From contig JAHBXL010000004.1 of the NCBI GenBank assembly GCA_019636495.1, positions 124,001 to 188,000 of the forward strand: DNA of 64,000 bases, in the 5' to 3' direction. Each line of letters opens with the position of its first letter. Within the stretch, counting starts at the first letter, position 1. Under the pieces are notes generated by a model. That model saw nothing but the letters and a program-made list of their open reading frames with translations, made no database searches and was not told the DNA's origin. Source of the stretch: Phycisphaeraceae bacterium. GTDB lineage: Bacteria > Planctomycetota > Phycisphaerae > Phycisphaerales > UBA1924. Shown here in pieces: positions 52,143 through 61,909 of the stretch. Position numbers and translations under genes: made by a program.

Positions 52143-52773
52143 TGCGCCGGCGCTCCAGTTCGTCGCGCACGGTCGTCACCGCCTCGTGAATCGCGCGGTC
52201 GAGCACGTCGTTGACGACAAACCGGTTATAGATGCTCCCCGCCTGGGCCTGCGCGATCTCGCGCCGCGCCTCGGCGAACCGACGCTGGATCACGCTCTCG
52301 TCCTCGCGCTTCCGCGCCCGCAGACGCTCCAGCAGCACCTCTTCGCTCGGCGGCAGGATGAACACGCCGAACGCCTCGGGCATCTGCGCTTTCACCTTCT
52401 CCGCGCCCACCACGTCGATCTCGAGGATCACCAGCCGCCCGCGCGCGATCTGCTCGCGCACCCATTCCCGCGGCGTGCCGTACTTCTTCCCGAACAGATC
52501 GACCCACTCGAGGAACTCGCCTCGGGCGATCATCTCGTTGAACCGCTCATCGCTTACAAAGTGGTAATCGACCCCGTCCACGTCCGCCGGCGTCTGCCGG
52601 CGCGTCGTCGCCGAGACGCTGAACACCGCCCCGGGGATCGACCGCTCGACCGCGCGCGTGATCGTCGTCTTCCCCACGCCCGAAGGGCCGGAGAAGATCA
52701 CGACCATGCCGTCATCGGTGTCGGTTGGCAGCCGGTGCCGCGGCAAGGGAGAAGGGGAGGGTGAGTCGGTCAT
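52129..52773 (-). CDS. gmk: Guanylate kinase
   Basis: This 214-residue enzyme phosphorylates GMP to GDP with ATP. The P-loop GPSGVGKTT (29-37), the GMP-binding SVSATTRRQTPADVDGVDYH segment, and FLEWVDLFGKKYGTP are unmistakable. VILEIDVVGAEKVK and RLRARKREDESVIQRR form the lid region. The start at 52773 gives a slightly long N-terminus (22 residues before VVIFSGPSG). It is convergent with the VWA gene and overlaps it by 14 bases. Confidence 0.95.
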   Translation of the reverse strand: MTDSPSPSPLPRHRLPTDTDDGMVVIFSGPSGVGKTTITRAVERSIPGAVFSVSATTRRQTPADVDGVDYHFVSDERFNEMIARGEFLEWVDLFGKKYGTPREWVREQIARGRLVILEIDVVGAEKVKAQMPEAFGVFILPPSEEVLLERLRARKREDESVIQRRFAEARREIAQAQAGSIYNRFVVNDVLDRAIHEAVTTVRDELERRRIRRT

Positions 52774-52869
52774 GGGCCGAACTGTATCGCGCCAAGCGTG
52801 CCGCCTTGTGGCCGCGGGCGATCCGTCGAAAGGGGGCGTGGGCCCGGCGCCCGCGTGTACACTTGACCC

Positions 52870-53292
52870 ATGAACGCGCGGAAGTCGATTGCCTGTTCCC
52901 TGCTCCTCGCCGCCGCGGCGGCGGTGCCTGGGTGCCTGAAGCGCACGATCCATGTCACGACCGAGCCGCCGGGCGCGCTGGTATGGCTGAACGACGTCGA
53001 GGTCGGCCGCACGCCGCTCGAGACGGACTTCACGTACTTCGGCGTGTACAGCGTTCGCATCCGCAAGGAGGGCTTCGAGCCCGTGACCACGACCCGCCGC
53101 GCGGCGATGCCGGTGTATGAATGGCCGGTGGTCGATCTTGCGGCGGAGGCCTGGCCGCGGACGATCGAGACCGACATCCGCTGGCACTTCGATCTTGCGC
53201 CGACGGCCGAGCGAACCGATCCGGCATCGGCCCGGCGAGATGCGGTCGAGCGCGCCCGGAGCATGCGCGACGACTCGGCACAGGTTCCCTGA
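52870..53292 (+). CDS. PEGA-domain lipoprotein
   Basis: This 140-residue lipoprotein has a type II signal peptide ending in VPGC (lipid on C22). A PEGA-like beta domain follows: HVTTEPPGALVWLNDVEVGR, TPLETDFTYFGVYSVRIRKEGF, the usual P-x-G-A then V-x-L-N pattern. The C-terminal part is Arg/Asp-rich and ends DDSAQVP. PEGA domains are structural modules of surface and kinase proteins. Expected to be anchored in a membrane; partner unknown. Confidence 0.85.
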   Translation: MNARKSIACSLLLAAAAAVPGCLKRTIHVTTEPPGALVWLNDVEVGRTPLETDFTYFGVYSVRIRKEGFEPVTTTRRAAMPVYEWPVVDLAAEAWPRTIETDIRWHFDLAPTAERTDPASARRDAVERARSMRDDSAQVP

Positions 53293-53300
53293 GCGCGCTG

Positions 53301-53984
53301 TCAGTTTGACTGCGTCCTTGCCGGCACTCCCACCACGACCTCGCCCGGCGCGACATTGCGCACAACCACCGCGCCCGCGCCGACGACCACGCCGCGGCCG
53401 ATCGACAGCGTCGGCACAATGCGCGCGCCGATGCCGACGAGTGCATCGGGGCCGATTGTGACGCCGCCGCCCATCGCCGCACCGGGGGCGATGTGCGCGT
53501 TCTCGCCGACGACGCAATCGTGCTCGACAATCGCGCCGGTGTTGATGATCGCATGGGCCTCGACCCGTGCCCGCGCGTGAACCACCGCCCGCGGCCCGAC
53601 AAACACGCCGCGGCCAAGCGTCGCGGTCGGCGAGACCGAGGCGTGCGGGTGCACGACCGGGGGCCCGGCGGCGGGCGCGGCGGCCAGACGATGGAGAATC
53701 GCTCGACGGAGAGCAAGGTCGCCGATGCCCAGAACCCACCCGCGGCCCTCGGCTCCCGCCGCGACCAGAGTTCCCATGGCTTCTTCGAGTCGGCCAAGTC
53801 GGATGGGCCGAATGGCGGCCCATTGCGGCCCGGCGGATCGCATCGCCGCGGGCCAGATGTCGAGTGCTGGCGACTCGGAATCGTCGAAATACCCTATCAA
53901 AGTCCTTTCAGACAAGGCCGCGGCTTCGGCGACAACTGTTGCGTGGCCACCGCCGCCGACGATGATGAGGCCTGCTGAGGGCAT
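53301..53984 (-). CDS. NeuD/PglD-type sugar O- or N-acyltransferase
   Basis: This 227-residue protein has the PglD/NeuD layout. An N-terminal Rossmann-like domain (LIIVGGGGHATVVAEAAAL) with IGYFDDSES is followed by a left-handed beta-helix from about residue 100 (PVVHPHASVSPTATLGRGVF, INTGAIVEHDCVVGENAHIA, GARIVPTLSIGRGVVVGAGA). The conserved histidine lies in VEHDC. NeuD-type enzymes acetylate bacterial sugar nucleotides. The ATG at 53984 begins MPSAGLIIVGGGGH. It is the second hexapeptide acyltransferase in this window and is not adjacent to other sugar genes. Confidence 0.85.
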   Translation of the reverse strand: MPSAGLIIVGGGGHATVVAEAAALSERTLIGYFDDSESPALDIWPAAMRSAGPQWAAIRPIRLGRLEEAMGTLVAAGAEGRGWVLGIGDLALRRAILHRLAAAPAAGPPVVHPHASVSPTATLGRGVFVGPRAVVHARARVEAHAIINTGAIVEHDCVVGENAHIAPGAAMGGGVTIGPDALVGIGARIVPTLSIGRGVVVGAGAVVVRNVAPGEVVVGVPARTQSN

Positions 53985-54187
53985 GTGGGAAGTATCGGCG
54001 CGCGGGCGGACGGGGCGGAAGGGGAGTCTGGACGACCGGTGGGTTTGGACGGGATTCGCACTGGCGGGTTGACGCGGGACCCGGATGTCGGGAGACTTGC
54101 ACCCCCGCCGGTTCGCATCCACCGGGCCCTGCCCGGCGTACCGGACGGTTCGTAGTCGATCTATTCCTGTTTGCGGAGTGCAATGCC

Positions 54188-55558
54188 ATGGCCGGTCGGA
54201 CATCCACCAGCATCGGCGTCGGCGTGACGGTGACCCTTCTTGCGGTCACGACGCTTGCGCTGTTCGTCACGTCGGTCATCTTCTTTGCGAACAAGCGGGC
54301 TGCCGAGCGGCAACTGGCCGACGCCAGGCAGACGACGCAGGACTACGTGAGCGACCAGGACCGCGCCAACGACGCGGTGAACCGGGCGCGCGACGCGGGC
54401 AAGAGCCAGCGCATGACGGCGATCGCCTACCTGCTGGACAACCAGCAGAAGGTGATGCAGGTGGCCAGCGGCTCGCGGACGGACACGCTCGACGACCTGC
54501 GGCGCAAACTCGACGCGATCCCCGGCTCATCGAACCAGAACATGCTGACGCTCCTGCGGGCCCGCGATGCGTCGATCGACGGCCTGAACAAGCAACTGGC
54601 CGACGCCGTCGCCGCGCGGGACCGCGCCCTGACCGACCGCGAGAACGAGGTGCGGCGCGTGCGCCAACTGGAAGAGAACCAGCGGAACACCATCGCGCAA
54701 CTGAACACCGACCTTGACAAGTACCGCGACGAGGTGGAGCGGTACCGCGACGAACTGAACCAGGCCAAGGCCGACATGGACGAGCGCGTTTCGCGCATCC
54801 AGGACTCGGCCGACTCGCGCGAGGCCGCGCTGCGGGCCGACATCGACACGCTGCAGCGGGACAAGGTGCTGAACCAGGCCCTTATCACGCGCCTGCAGGA
54901 CGAACTCAAGGGCAAGCGCGTCAGCAGCCAGGACGAGTACGCCCTGGTTGATGGCGAGATCATCAGTGTCGACCCCGCCGCGCGGACGGCGGTCATCAGC
55001 CGCGGCCGCCGCGACAAGATCGTGCTGGGCATGACCTTCGCCGTGTATGCCGAGGCCACGGCCATCCGCCCCGACCCGCAGAGCGGCGAGTATCCCGCGG
55101 GCAAGGCGACGATCGAGATCATCAAGATCGACGAGCGCACGGCCACGGCACGGATCCTCCGCGAGACTCGCGGCAACCCCGTGGTCCGCGGCGACGTGAT
55201 CGCCAACGCCGTGTACGACCCGCGCAAGACGTACAAGTTCATGGTCTATGGCAACTTCGATGCCGACGGCGACGGCCGCGCGACCTTCGAGGAACAGGCC
55301 AACATCCGCGCCCGCATCGAGGCCTGGGGCGGTCAGGTGCTCAGTGAACTGACCGGCGACACCGACTTCCTGGTGCTGGGCGAGCCGCCGGTTCTGCCGC
55401 CCGAGCCCCCGGGGAACGCGCCGATCGAGGTCATCAACTTCTACGTCGCCATCCGTCGGCAGGCCGAGCGCTACAACGCGCTGTTCAACCAGGCCCAGTC
55501 GACCTCCATCCCCGTGCTGAATCAGAACCGCCTCTTCACGCTCACCGGCGATCGCTGA
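54188..55558 (+). CDS. Membrane-anchored coiled-coil protein with EF-hand-like loop
   Basis: This 456-residue protein has one N-terminal membrane helix (VGVTVTLLAVTTLALFVTSV). About 210 residues of charged coiled coil follow, then a beta region around DEYALVDGEIISVDPAARTA, VISRGRRDKIVLGMTFAVY, loosely like FlgT-C/MreC-type barrels. After that comes DADGDGRATFEE, a canonical EF-hand calcium loop, and IEAWGGQVLSELTGDTDFLV, which resembles the GG..v....T.LV core of BRCT domains. I am confident of the helix and the coil; the last two are resemblances. GGAG precedes the start. Function unknown; a periplasmic scaffold is possible. Confidence 0.7.
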   Translation: MAGRTSTSIGVGVTVTLLAVTTLALFVTSVIFFANKRAAERQLADARQTTQDYVSDQDRANDAVNRARDAGKSQRMTAIAYLLDNQQKVMQVASGSRTDTLDDLRRKLDAIPGSSNQNMLTLLRARDASIDGLNKQLADAVAARDRALTDRENEVRRVRQLEENQRNTIAQLNTDLDKYRDEVERYRDELNQAKADMDERVSRIQDSADSREAALRADIDTLQRDKVLNQALITRLQDELKGKRVSSQDEYALVDGEIISVDPAARTAVISRGRRDKIVLGMTFAVYAEATAIRPDPQSGEYPAGKATIEIIKIDERTATARILRETRGNPVVRGDVIANAVYDPRKTYKFMVYGNFDADGDGRATFEEQANIRARIEAWGGQVLSELTGDTDFLVLGEPPVLPPEPPGNAPIEVINFYVAIRRQAERYNALFNQAQSTSIPVLNQNRLFTLTGDR

Positions 55559-55598
55559 GATTGCGGCCGGCCCGCACGCGATTCCGACGGCGCGCCTC

Positions 55599-56720
55599 AT
55601 GAAGCGCAAGCGCACCCTCGCCCTCCCGCGATGGCTCCAGACGCCCGCGTATCTCGCGATGCGCTCGCTCATCGCCGCGGCGATGACCGGAGACGTCGAG
55701 ACCGACGTGCGCGCCGCGCGCATCCTGGCGCGGCGATACGCCGCGCTGGAGAAGGGACGCTTCCGCCGGACGATGGACGCGCTGGGAGTCGCCTTCCCCG
55801 ACATGCCCGAGGACGAGCGCCGAGGCCGCGCGCTCGACGCCTACGAGCACCTGTTCACGCTCGCCGTCGAGGTCGCGCACACGCCGCGGCTGATCACCCA
55901 CGATTCGTGGTCCAACCACGTGCGGCTGGGCGACTTGGCCAGCGCGCTGCCGACGCTGCTCTCGGGCGGGCCGGCGATTCTCATCACCGGGCACTGCGGA
56001 AACTGGGAACTGCTCGGCTACGTGCTCGCGCTGCTGGGGTTCCCGATGCACGCGCTGTACCGCCCGCTCGATCTGCCGCCGCTGGATGCATGGGTGCGCC
56101 GCACTCGCGAGCGCCGCGGGCTGATGCTCATCGACAAGTTCGAGGCGGTGCGGCAGATGCCCGAACTCATGCGACGCGGTGCGCACATCGGCTTCATCGC
56201 CGACCAGAACGCGGGCGACCGCGGCCTGTTCGTCCCGTTCTTCAACCGCATGGCTTCGACCTACAAGACCATCGGCCTCATGGCCATGCGCTACGAAGTG
56301 CCGGTCATCTGCGGGCAGGCGCGGCGGCTGGTCCCCTGGCGCGATGGCGCCGACGCTGCCGAAGGGCAATCGGGCGCGGGGCTCGCCTCGTTCCGCGGCG
56401 AGGCGTTCCGATACCGGCTCGACGTGCTCGATGTCATCCACCCGAGCGACTGGAAGGACCAGCCCGACCCGCTGTTCTACATCAGCGCACGCTACCGCCG
56501 CGCCCTGGAGGACATGGTCCGCCGAGCGCCCGAGCAGAACCTGTGGCTGCACCGATACTGGAAGAGCCGCCCGCGGCACGAACACCTGGGCCGGCCGCTC
56601 CCGGGCGCGATGAAAGAGAAGATCCGCGCGTTGCCGTGGATCACCGAGGACGATGTCGCACGTATCGAGGAGTGGACACTGCGCGATGCCGCAGCGCTGG
56701 CTCGGCCCGGCACTGTGTGA
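55599..56720 (+). CDS. LpxL/HtrB-type lysophospholipid acyltransferase
   Basis: This 373-residue acyltransferase is of the lipid A late-acylation family. The Hx4E catalytic motif is GHCGNWE near residue 131. HIGFIADQNAGDRGLFVPFF is the second conserved block and matches the LpxL IGFLxDQ region. LHRYWKSRPRHE is the C-terminal W-x-H-R-W-like motif. The N-terminal helix may anchor it in the inner membrane. Such genes fit a planctomycete outer membrane with lipid A. The acyl donor specificity is not readable. Confidence 0.88.
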   Translation: MKRKRTLALPRWLQTPAYLAMRSLIAAAMTGDVETDVRAARILARRYAALEKGRFRRTMDALGVAFPDMPEDERRGRALDAYEHLFTLAVEVAHTPRLITHDSWSNHVRLGDLASALPTLLSGGPAILITGHCGNWELLGYVLALLGFPMHALYRPLDLPPLDAWVRRTRERRGLMLIDKFEAVRQMPELMRRGAHIGFIADQNAGDRGLFVPFFNRMASTYKTIGLMAMRYEVPVICGQARRLVPWRDGADAAEGQSGAGLASFRGEAFRYRLDVLDVIHPSDWKDQPDPLFYISARYRRALEDMVRRAPEQNLWLHRYWKSRPRHEHLGRPLPGAMKEKIRALPWITEDDVARIEEWTLRDAAALARPGTV

Positions 56721-56831
56721 CGGGCACCGCCGCGCCGCTCACCCATGCTCCCGGCGTATCCCGGAGTTCATACGCTTGTTGTTGCACTCCGCACTCCGCC
56801 CCCCCCCTCCCACTTTCACGGAGCCCGCTCC

Positions 56832-57236
56832 ATGTCCGGCAAACTCGAAGGCGTGCGCATCCTGATCGTTGATGATGACCGCGACATCCTCGAATCGTTC
56901 GAGGCCGCGCTGCAGGCCGAGGGGGCCGAGACGCTGGCGGTGCAGGATGGCAACGCCGCGGTCGCGGCGTGCATGGAAGAGCCGCCCGACTTGGTCGTGC
57001 TCGACATGATGCTGCCCAAGCGCTCGGGCTTCCTCGTGCTCGAGAAGATCAAGGGCTTTGAGGATTCGCCGCTGGTGATCATGGTGACGGCCAACGAGGG
57101 CCACCGCCACCAGGCCTACGCCGAGAGCCTGGGGGTCGATCGCTATTTGCTCAAACCGGTGCCGCTGCAGCACCTGGTGAACACGGCGGTCGAGATGATC
57201 GAGGCCGAAGAGGCGGAGATGGAGGGGGAGGAATAG
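56832..57236 (+). CDS. Single-domain response regulator
   Basis: This 134-residue receiver domain stands alone with no output domain. The acid pocket is D14-D15 (VDDDRD), the phosphorylation site D58 is in VLDMMLPKRSG, the switch threonine T86 is in MVTANEG, and K108 is in LLKPVP. The last 20 residues are acidic (EAEEAEMEGEE). It may act as a CheY-like output or phosphorelay protein. No kinase is adjacent. The start follows a C-rich stretch and an ACTCCGC repeat. Confidence 0.92.
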   Translation: MSGKLEGVRILIVDDDRDILESFEAALQAEGAETLAVQDGNAAVAACMEEPPDLVVLDMMLPKRSGFLVLEKIKGFEDSPLVIMVTANEGHRHQAYAESLGVDRYLLKPVPLQHLVNTAVEMIEAEEAEMEGEE

Positions 57237-57240
57237 CCGC

Positions 57241-60200
57241 TCACAACTGACACCCAGCGAACCAGAGCGTGAGATACTCGAAGATGTCAACCACGGTGAC
57301 TGCACCGTCGCCGTTCACATCCGCACGCGGCCGGCTTGCAAACCAATCCGTCAAGAAGGCGAAAATGTCGGTGACGCCAAGACCGCCTGACCCGTCGTAG
57401 TCGGCAAAGCAAATGTGGGCCACAGCGGTGTTCCATTCGATGGCCCAGAGCGATGTGCGAGCAGGCGCGGCGGTGGCGAAGAAGTACAGTCTCGACCCCG
57501 CCACGGTCAGACCGTTCACCGCCGCGCTGCTGGGGCCTTCCACCAGGTCGTACACCAAAGCCGTGCCGAAGGCCGAGCCGTTGCTGGTCCAGAGTTCGAC
57601 TCCGGTCTCGGGCGTGTAGGCGGTGAAAAAGATGCGACCGGGGGCCGCGGTAATCCAGGCCGGTTGAGCCCCGCCCGGACCCTCCCAGATGTCGATGAGC
57701 ATCGTGGTGCCCTGGGCGGTCCCATCGGTCGCCCAGAGTTCGCGCCCATGAACACCGTCATCGGCGGTGAAGAGCACGCGTGGGCCGATCACCTGGAGAT
57801 TCTGAGGCGCGGAACCGACTGGGCCGGGCTGGATATCCAGAATCATGTACGTTCCGGCCTCGGTGCCGTCGGACCGCCAGAGTTCGTAGCCCTCTCCATC
57901 CGTTTGAGCGACAAAGACTGCGACCCCGGCGAGGTCGACGATGTCCCGCACGACGGATGAGTTGGCTCCGGGCCGAAGGTCCTTGACCATCACCGTCCCG
58001 GCCGCGGTGCCATCGGACATGCAGAGTTCGCTCCCTGCGCCGTTGCCGGCGTTGCCATAGAAGAAGAGGCGGTTGCCAACGCGTGACACTTCGCCGTGTG
58101 CACCCCCGGTGCCACCGGGGTAGAGGTCCGCCACGAGTGTGAATGCGTACTCCGCGGGCTGGGCGCGCCGAAGTTCGCGCCCGGTCGGCGTGTCGTGAGC
58201 GATGAAGAAGAGATCGCCGTCGAATGCGATCAACTCCCGGACTTCACCGGGATGCGGGAACTCCCGGATCAACACGTTGCTCTCCGGCACGCCCGCTGTC
58301 GCGTACAAGGACCGTGGCGTCGCCCCTGGCTCGGTGAAGTAGAGGTGGTCTCCCGCGACTGTCAGGTTCGCAGCGCGCGGCGCAGGGTGGTAAATCCACG
58401 GGTCTCTTACAAGCACCGTGCCTGCCGCGGTGCCATCGGTCTTGAATAGTGCGGATCCATAGTTGGGGTTTGAGGCTCGGAAGAACATGGTGTCACCGAT
58501 GATGTCGATCGGCGCCGGCGAGGATGAAGGCTCACCGATGGCGATGTCCGAAAGACGCTCGGCGACCCCGGTTCCCGGATCAAAGGACCACAACTCTCTG
58601 CCGTGCTCGGCGGTCTGCGCCGAGAACACGAACCGATCGCCCATGACTCGCACGTGCTGGGGATCCGACCCGTTGATGCCGGGAACCAGGTCCAGCACAA
58701 CGGTCGTTCCGGCCTCGGTGCCATCTGTCCGCCAGAGTTCGCCGCCCGTCCCAGGCGAACCGGATGCGGTTACAAAGTACAGCAGGCCTGAGTGTTCGAA
58801 GAACTGCGAAGGGGAGCCGTTGAACCCGCTGGAAAGGAAGATCGTGGTGCCCGGCAATGTCAGGTCCGTGTGCCAGATTCGCCCGGAGCTGGACTGTGTG
58901 AAGTAGAGTTCTCCGTTGTACGAGATCAACTGCACCGGCTGCGTGGAACTGGGCAGGTCAAGCGCCAATGAGGTTCCGGCGTCGGTGCCGTCCGTGCGCC
59001 AGATGTCGAGCCCTGTCGGGCCGCTCGCGATGAACAGAATCTCGTCGCCGTGCAACACACAACCCCGGGGATCTGACGACCCACTGCCCGGGCTGATGTC
59101 CTTGACCAGGCTGGTCCCGGCGACCGTTCCATCAGTTCGCCAGAGTTCGATGCCGATGCCGATCCCGTTGCCGCGAAAGTACGCGTATCCACCATGAGAA
59201 AAAAGATAATCGGGAATAGTCGGGCCGGTTCCTATGTTAATTGCATACGTTCCAGCGACAGTGGCATCGGTGCGCCAGAGCGCGTTGACATATCGGAACA
59301 GAAGGGTGTCGCCAAGAACCACGAAGTCCCGAGGGTCGCCCCCGCCCGACCCGGGCGTCAGGTCGGCAAAGAGAACCGTGCCCTCGGCCGTGCCATCGGT
59401 ACGCCACAGTTCCGCGCCCGAAGCACCATCGTTTGCGCTGAAGTAGACGGAGCCGTCGAACTCCACGAACGGCCGAGGCGAGTTCATCCCGGAGTTGGGG
59501 CCCGGCCAGATGTCCTTGAGCAGCGTCGTCCCGGCGGTGGTGCCATCGGAGATCCACAACTCCGATCCTGCCTCCGTCGTGCCGGCGATGAACAGCAGTT
59601 GGCTGCCAAACTTGATGCCCATGTCTGAAGCACCTCCGCTGCCCGCAACCAACTCACCGAGCGGGAGAGTGTCCCCGTCCGTGCCATCAGTCGACCACAG
59701 CAGATTCGAAAAGGCCGGCGCCGTCGTCCTGCTCGCGGTAAAGAACAGGCGGTTGTTGAACATCACCATTTCCCCGATCGTGATGCTCTGCGCTCCCGGG
59801 GCGATGTCTTTCACCATCCACGTGGTTTGCGTTGTCCCGGCGGTGCGGTGCAACTCCAGTCCGTTGGCCGGGGTCGGCGCGAGCAGGAATGCCACATCTC
59901 CGATGCCGGGGGTGATGGTGCTGCTGAACGAGGCATTCGTCGTCGACAGGTCGGCGAAGAAGGTGGTCCCTTCGGCCGTCCCATCCGTCTGCCACAACTC
60001 GCGCCCCGTATTGGAGGTGTCCGCGGCAAACACCACCTTGTCCGCAAAGGGCATCAACCCCGTCGGATTGCGCCCGCCAGTTGCCTGTGGTGCGAAAGTC
60101 AGTTGAAGGGTGCCCGCCGGAGTGCCATCGGTTCTCCACAGTTCCCGGTCGTTGTTGGTCTGCATTGTGAGATACAACCGGCCATCGAGAACCGCTCGCG

Positions 60201-61734
60201 GTTTCCAGGTAGCCTGGCCGGAACTGAGCAGGTCGAATCCGCTGGCGAGCTGGACCGTGCCCGCGGCGGTGCCGTCAGTCTTGAACAGCGCGTCTGGGCC
60301 GCCCGCCGCGGCTGTTATCTGCGCAACGAAGTAGACCAGCCCGCCCATCTCGGTCAATCGCCGGGGCCTGCTGCCGCTTCCTGATGCGAAGAGATCAATC
60401 ACTTGGTACGTGCCCTCGGGAGTCCCATCGCTCCGCCACAACTCGCGACCGGTCACGCCATCGGTCGCCTGCAACAGCACGCCCCCTTCAATCGCAAAGA
60501 TCTCGGTGGCATCGGAAGTTCCCGGCAAGAGCCCGTCCGCGGTACCCGGGTTGATGTCCATGACCAAGTAGGTTCCCGGCGCAGTTCCGTCAGTGACCCA
60601 GAGTTCTTCACCGTGCGCCGCCGATCGCCCTGCGAAAAAGACCCGATCGCCCGACTTGGTCAGCAGTCGGGGAAAACTGCCTCCGGCGAAGTATGCCAGC
60701 GGCATAGCGATGTTGGTCACGGGATCGATCGCCCAAAGCGACGCCGTCGATGAAAACACATGCACGCCGCCGACCTCGACGACCTGCGAGAGGGGCCTCG
60801 GGCGCGGCGTTGCCTGATGGCCGATGCAACTCCCACCGCAGAACTGGATGGGGAACCCGCCCGTGCTCATGCAGTCGGCATACCCGACGTTGGTGGTGCA
60901 TGTTCCATTCGCCGCACAGCACGCCACCGGGCTCGCTGCGCAACTGGCTCCCGAAGCGCAGACGCCGGATGCCGGCGCGATCTCACCCATCGCACCGGCG
61001 CAGTTCGTCCGAGTCATGATCGCGCAAGTCAGGTTCGGGAGGCAGCAAACGACCATCGTTGGCTCGCACTGGTTTGCAGCGCATGCGCTCGTCGAGACTC
61101 GCGCGCGCCCACCCGCGGCGATGCAATCATCCCGCCACATGATTGTGCACGTTCCGTCCTGGAAACAGCACTGACCCCATCCGTAAACCTGCGATGCACC
61201 CGCGGCGGTGCCGTCGGAATACCAGAGAGCCTCGCCGGTCCCGTTCGTCGCGCGGTAGTACAAGCGCCCGCCCGCGCTGCAGATCAACTCGGCCTCGCTC
61301 CCGACTGCGCCGGGCCGGATGTCCGACACCAGCCACGTGCCCTGGGTCGTGCCATCGGTCCGCCACAACTCGCGGCCGCGAACGCCGTCTTCGGCCTGGA
61401 AGTACACAACGCTCTCGTGGACAACAAAGAAGCGTGGATTCGAGTTGGTCAATCCGGGCGCGATGTCCATGACGAGATACGTTCCCGCTGACGTTCCATC
61501 GCTCCGCCAGAGTTCGCGCCCGTTGATGCCGTCCCGTGCAGCAAAAATCGACACGCCGTTGAGCATGACGAACTCTTCGACGTCCGAACCCGCGGAGCCG
61601 GTGCCCGTGGAGGTGATGAGGTCGCGAATGATGTACGGCGGCTGGGCCTGGCAAGGAACCTGCCACAAGATCGCGAGCAACACAACGGCCAGGAGGTGAG
61701 GCCACGATGTCTGCGGGTTGGGCTTGATTGTCAT
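57241..61734 (-). CDS. Giant secreted ELWxxDGT-repeat protein
   Basis: This 1497-residue secreted protein has a signal peptide (PHLLAVVLLAILWQVPCQAQ) and some 20-25 copies of a roughly 50-residue beta-propeller-type unit ending in GRELWRSDGTAAGT-like sequence. A Cys-rich insert at about residues 187-305 holds three related units, each starting CC and carrying further cysteines. The C-terminus has two anchor units, VTDIFAFLTDWFAS and VVDIFEYLTLWFAGC, with a calcium-type loop (DVNGDGAVTV). Role unknown; large surface protein. Its 3' end is only four bases from the response regulator stop. Confidence 0.85.
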   Translation of the reverse strand: MTIKPNPQTSWPHLLAVVLLAILWQVPCQAQPPYIIRDLITSTGTGSAGSDVEEFVMLNGVSIFAARDGINGRELWRSDGTSAGTYLVMDIAPGLTNSNPRFFVVHESVVYFQAEDGVRGRELWRTDGTTQGTWLVSDIRPGAVGSEAELICSAGGRLYYRATNGTGEALWYSDGTAAGASQVYGWGQCCFQDGTCTIMWRDDCIAAGGRARVSTSACAANQCEPTMVVCCLPNLTCAIMTRTNCAGAMGEIAPASGVCASGASCAASPVACCAANGTCTTNVGYADCMSTGGFPIQFCGGSCIGHQATPRPRPLSQVVEVGGVHVFSSTASLWAIDPVTNIAMPLAYFAGGSFPRLLTKSGDRVFFAGRSAAHGEELWVTDGTAPGTYLVMDINPGTADGLLPGTSDATEIFAIEGGVLLQATDGVTGRELWRSDGTPEGTYQVIDLFASGSGSRPRRLTEMGGLVYFVAQITAAAGGPDALFKTDGTAAGTVQLASGFDLLSSGQATWKPRAVLDGRLYLTMQTNNDRELWRTDGTPAGTLQLTFAPQATGGRNPTGLMPFADKVVFAADTSNTGRELWQTDGTAEGTTFFADLSTTNASFSSTITPGIGDVAFLLAPTPANGLELHRTAGTTQTTWMVKDIAPGAQSITIGEMVMFNNRLFFTASRTTAPAFSNLLWSTDGTDGDTLPLGELVAGSGGASDMGIKFGSQLLFIAGTTEAGSELWISDGTTAGTTLLKDIWPGPNSGMNSPRPFVEFDGSVYFSANDGASGAELWRTDGTAEGTVLFADLTPGSGGGDPRDFVVLGDTLLFRYVNALWRTDATVAGTYAINIGTGPTIPDYLFSHGGYAYFRGNGIGIGIELWRTDGTVAGTSLVKDISPGSGSSDPRGCVLHGDEILFIASGPTGLDIWRTDGTDAGTSLALDLPSSTQPVQLISYNGELYFTQSSSGRIWHTDLTLPGTTIFLSSGFNGSPSQFFEHSGLLYFVTASGSPGTGGELWRTDGTEAGTTVVLDLVPGINGSDPQHVRVMGDRFVFSAQTAEHGRELWSFDPGTGVAERLSDIAIGEPSSSPAPIDIIGDTMFFRASNPNYGSALFKTDGTAAGTVLVRDPWIYHPAPRAANLTVAGDHLYFTEPGATPRSLYATAGVPESNVLIREFPHPGEVRELIAFDGDLFFIAHDTPTGRELRRAQPAEYAFTLVADLYPGGTGGAHGEVSRVGNRLFFYGNAGNGAGSELCMSDGTAAGTVMVKDLRPGANSSVVRDIVDLAGVAVFVAQTDGEGYELWRSDGTEAGTYMILDIQPGPVGSAPQNLQVIGPRVLFTADDGVHGRELWATDGTAQGTTMLIDIWEGPGGAQPAWITAAPGRIFFTAYTPETGVELWTSNGSAFGTALVYDLVEGPSSAAVNGLTVAGSRLYFFATAAPARTSLWAIEWNTAVAHICFADYDGSGGLGVTDIFAFLTDWFASRPRADVNGDGAVTVVDIFEYLTLWFAGCQL

Positions 61735-61896
61735 GATGCGAGTTTACCCTTGGTTGAACCCACGCGCCAAGACCTCCCGAATGATCTCTGGTCGGACCTT
61801 TGAGTACGAGGCCCTGTTGCTGGCACACCTACACTCCCGCCCCTTGGCCAAACGACGCACACTAGTCCTGTTCAAGCCGACCGAGACGCCCGGCGC

Positions 61897-61905
61897 GGGG
61901 GGGGG
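61897..61905 (+). repeat. G9 homopolymer beside a start codon
   Basis: Nine G residues end four bases before the ATG at 61910. Slippage here would change the spacing of any ribosome site, or the frame if the gene starts further upstream. Confidence 0.45.
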
Positions 61906-61909
61906 CGGC

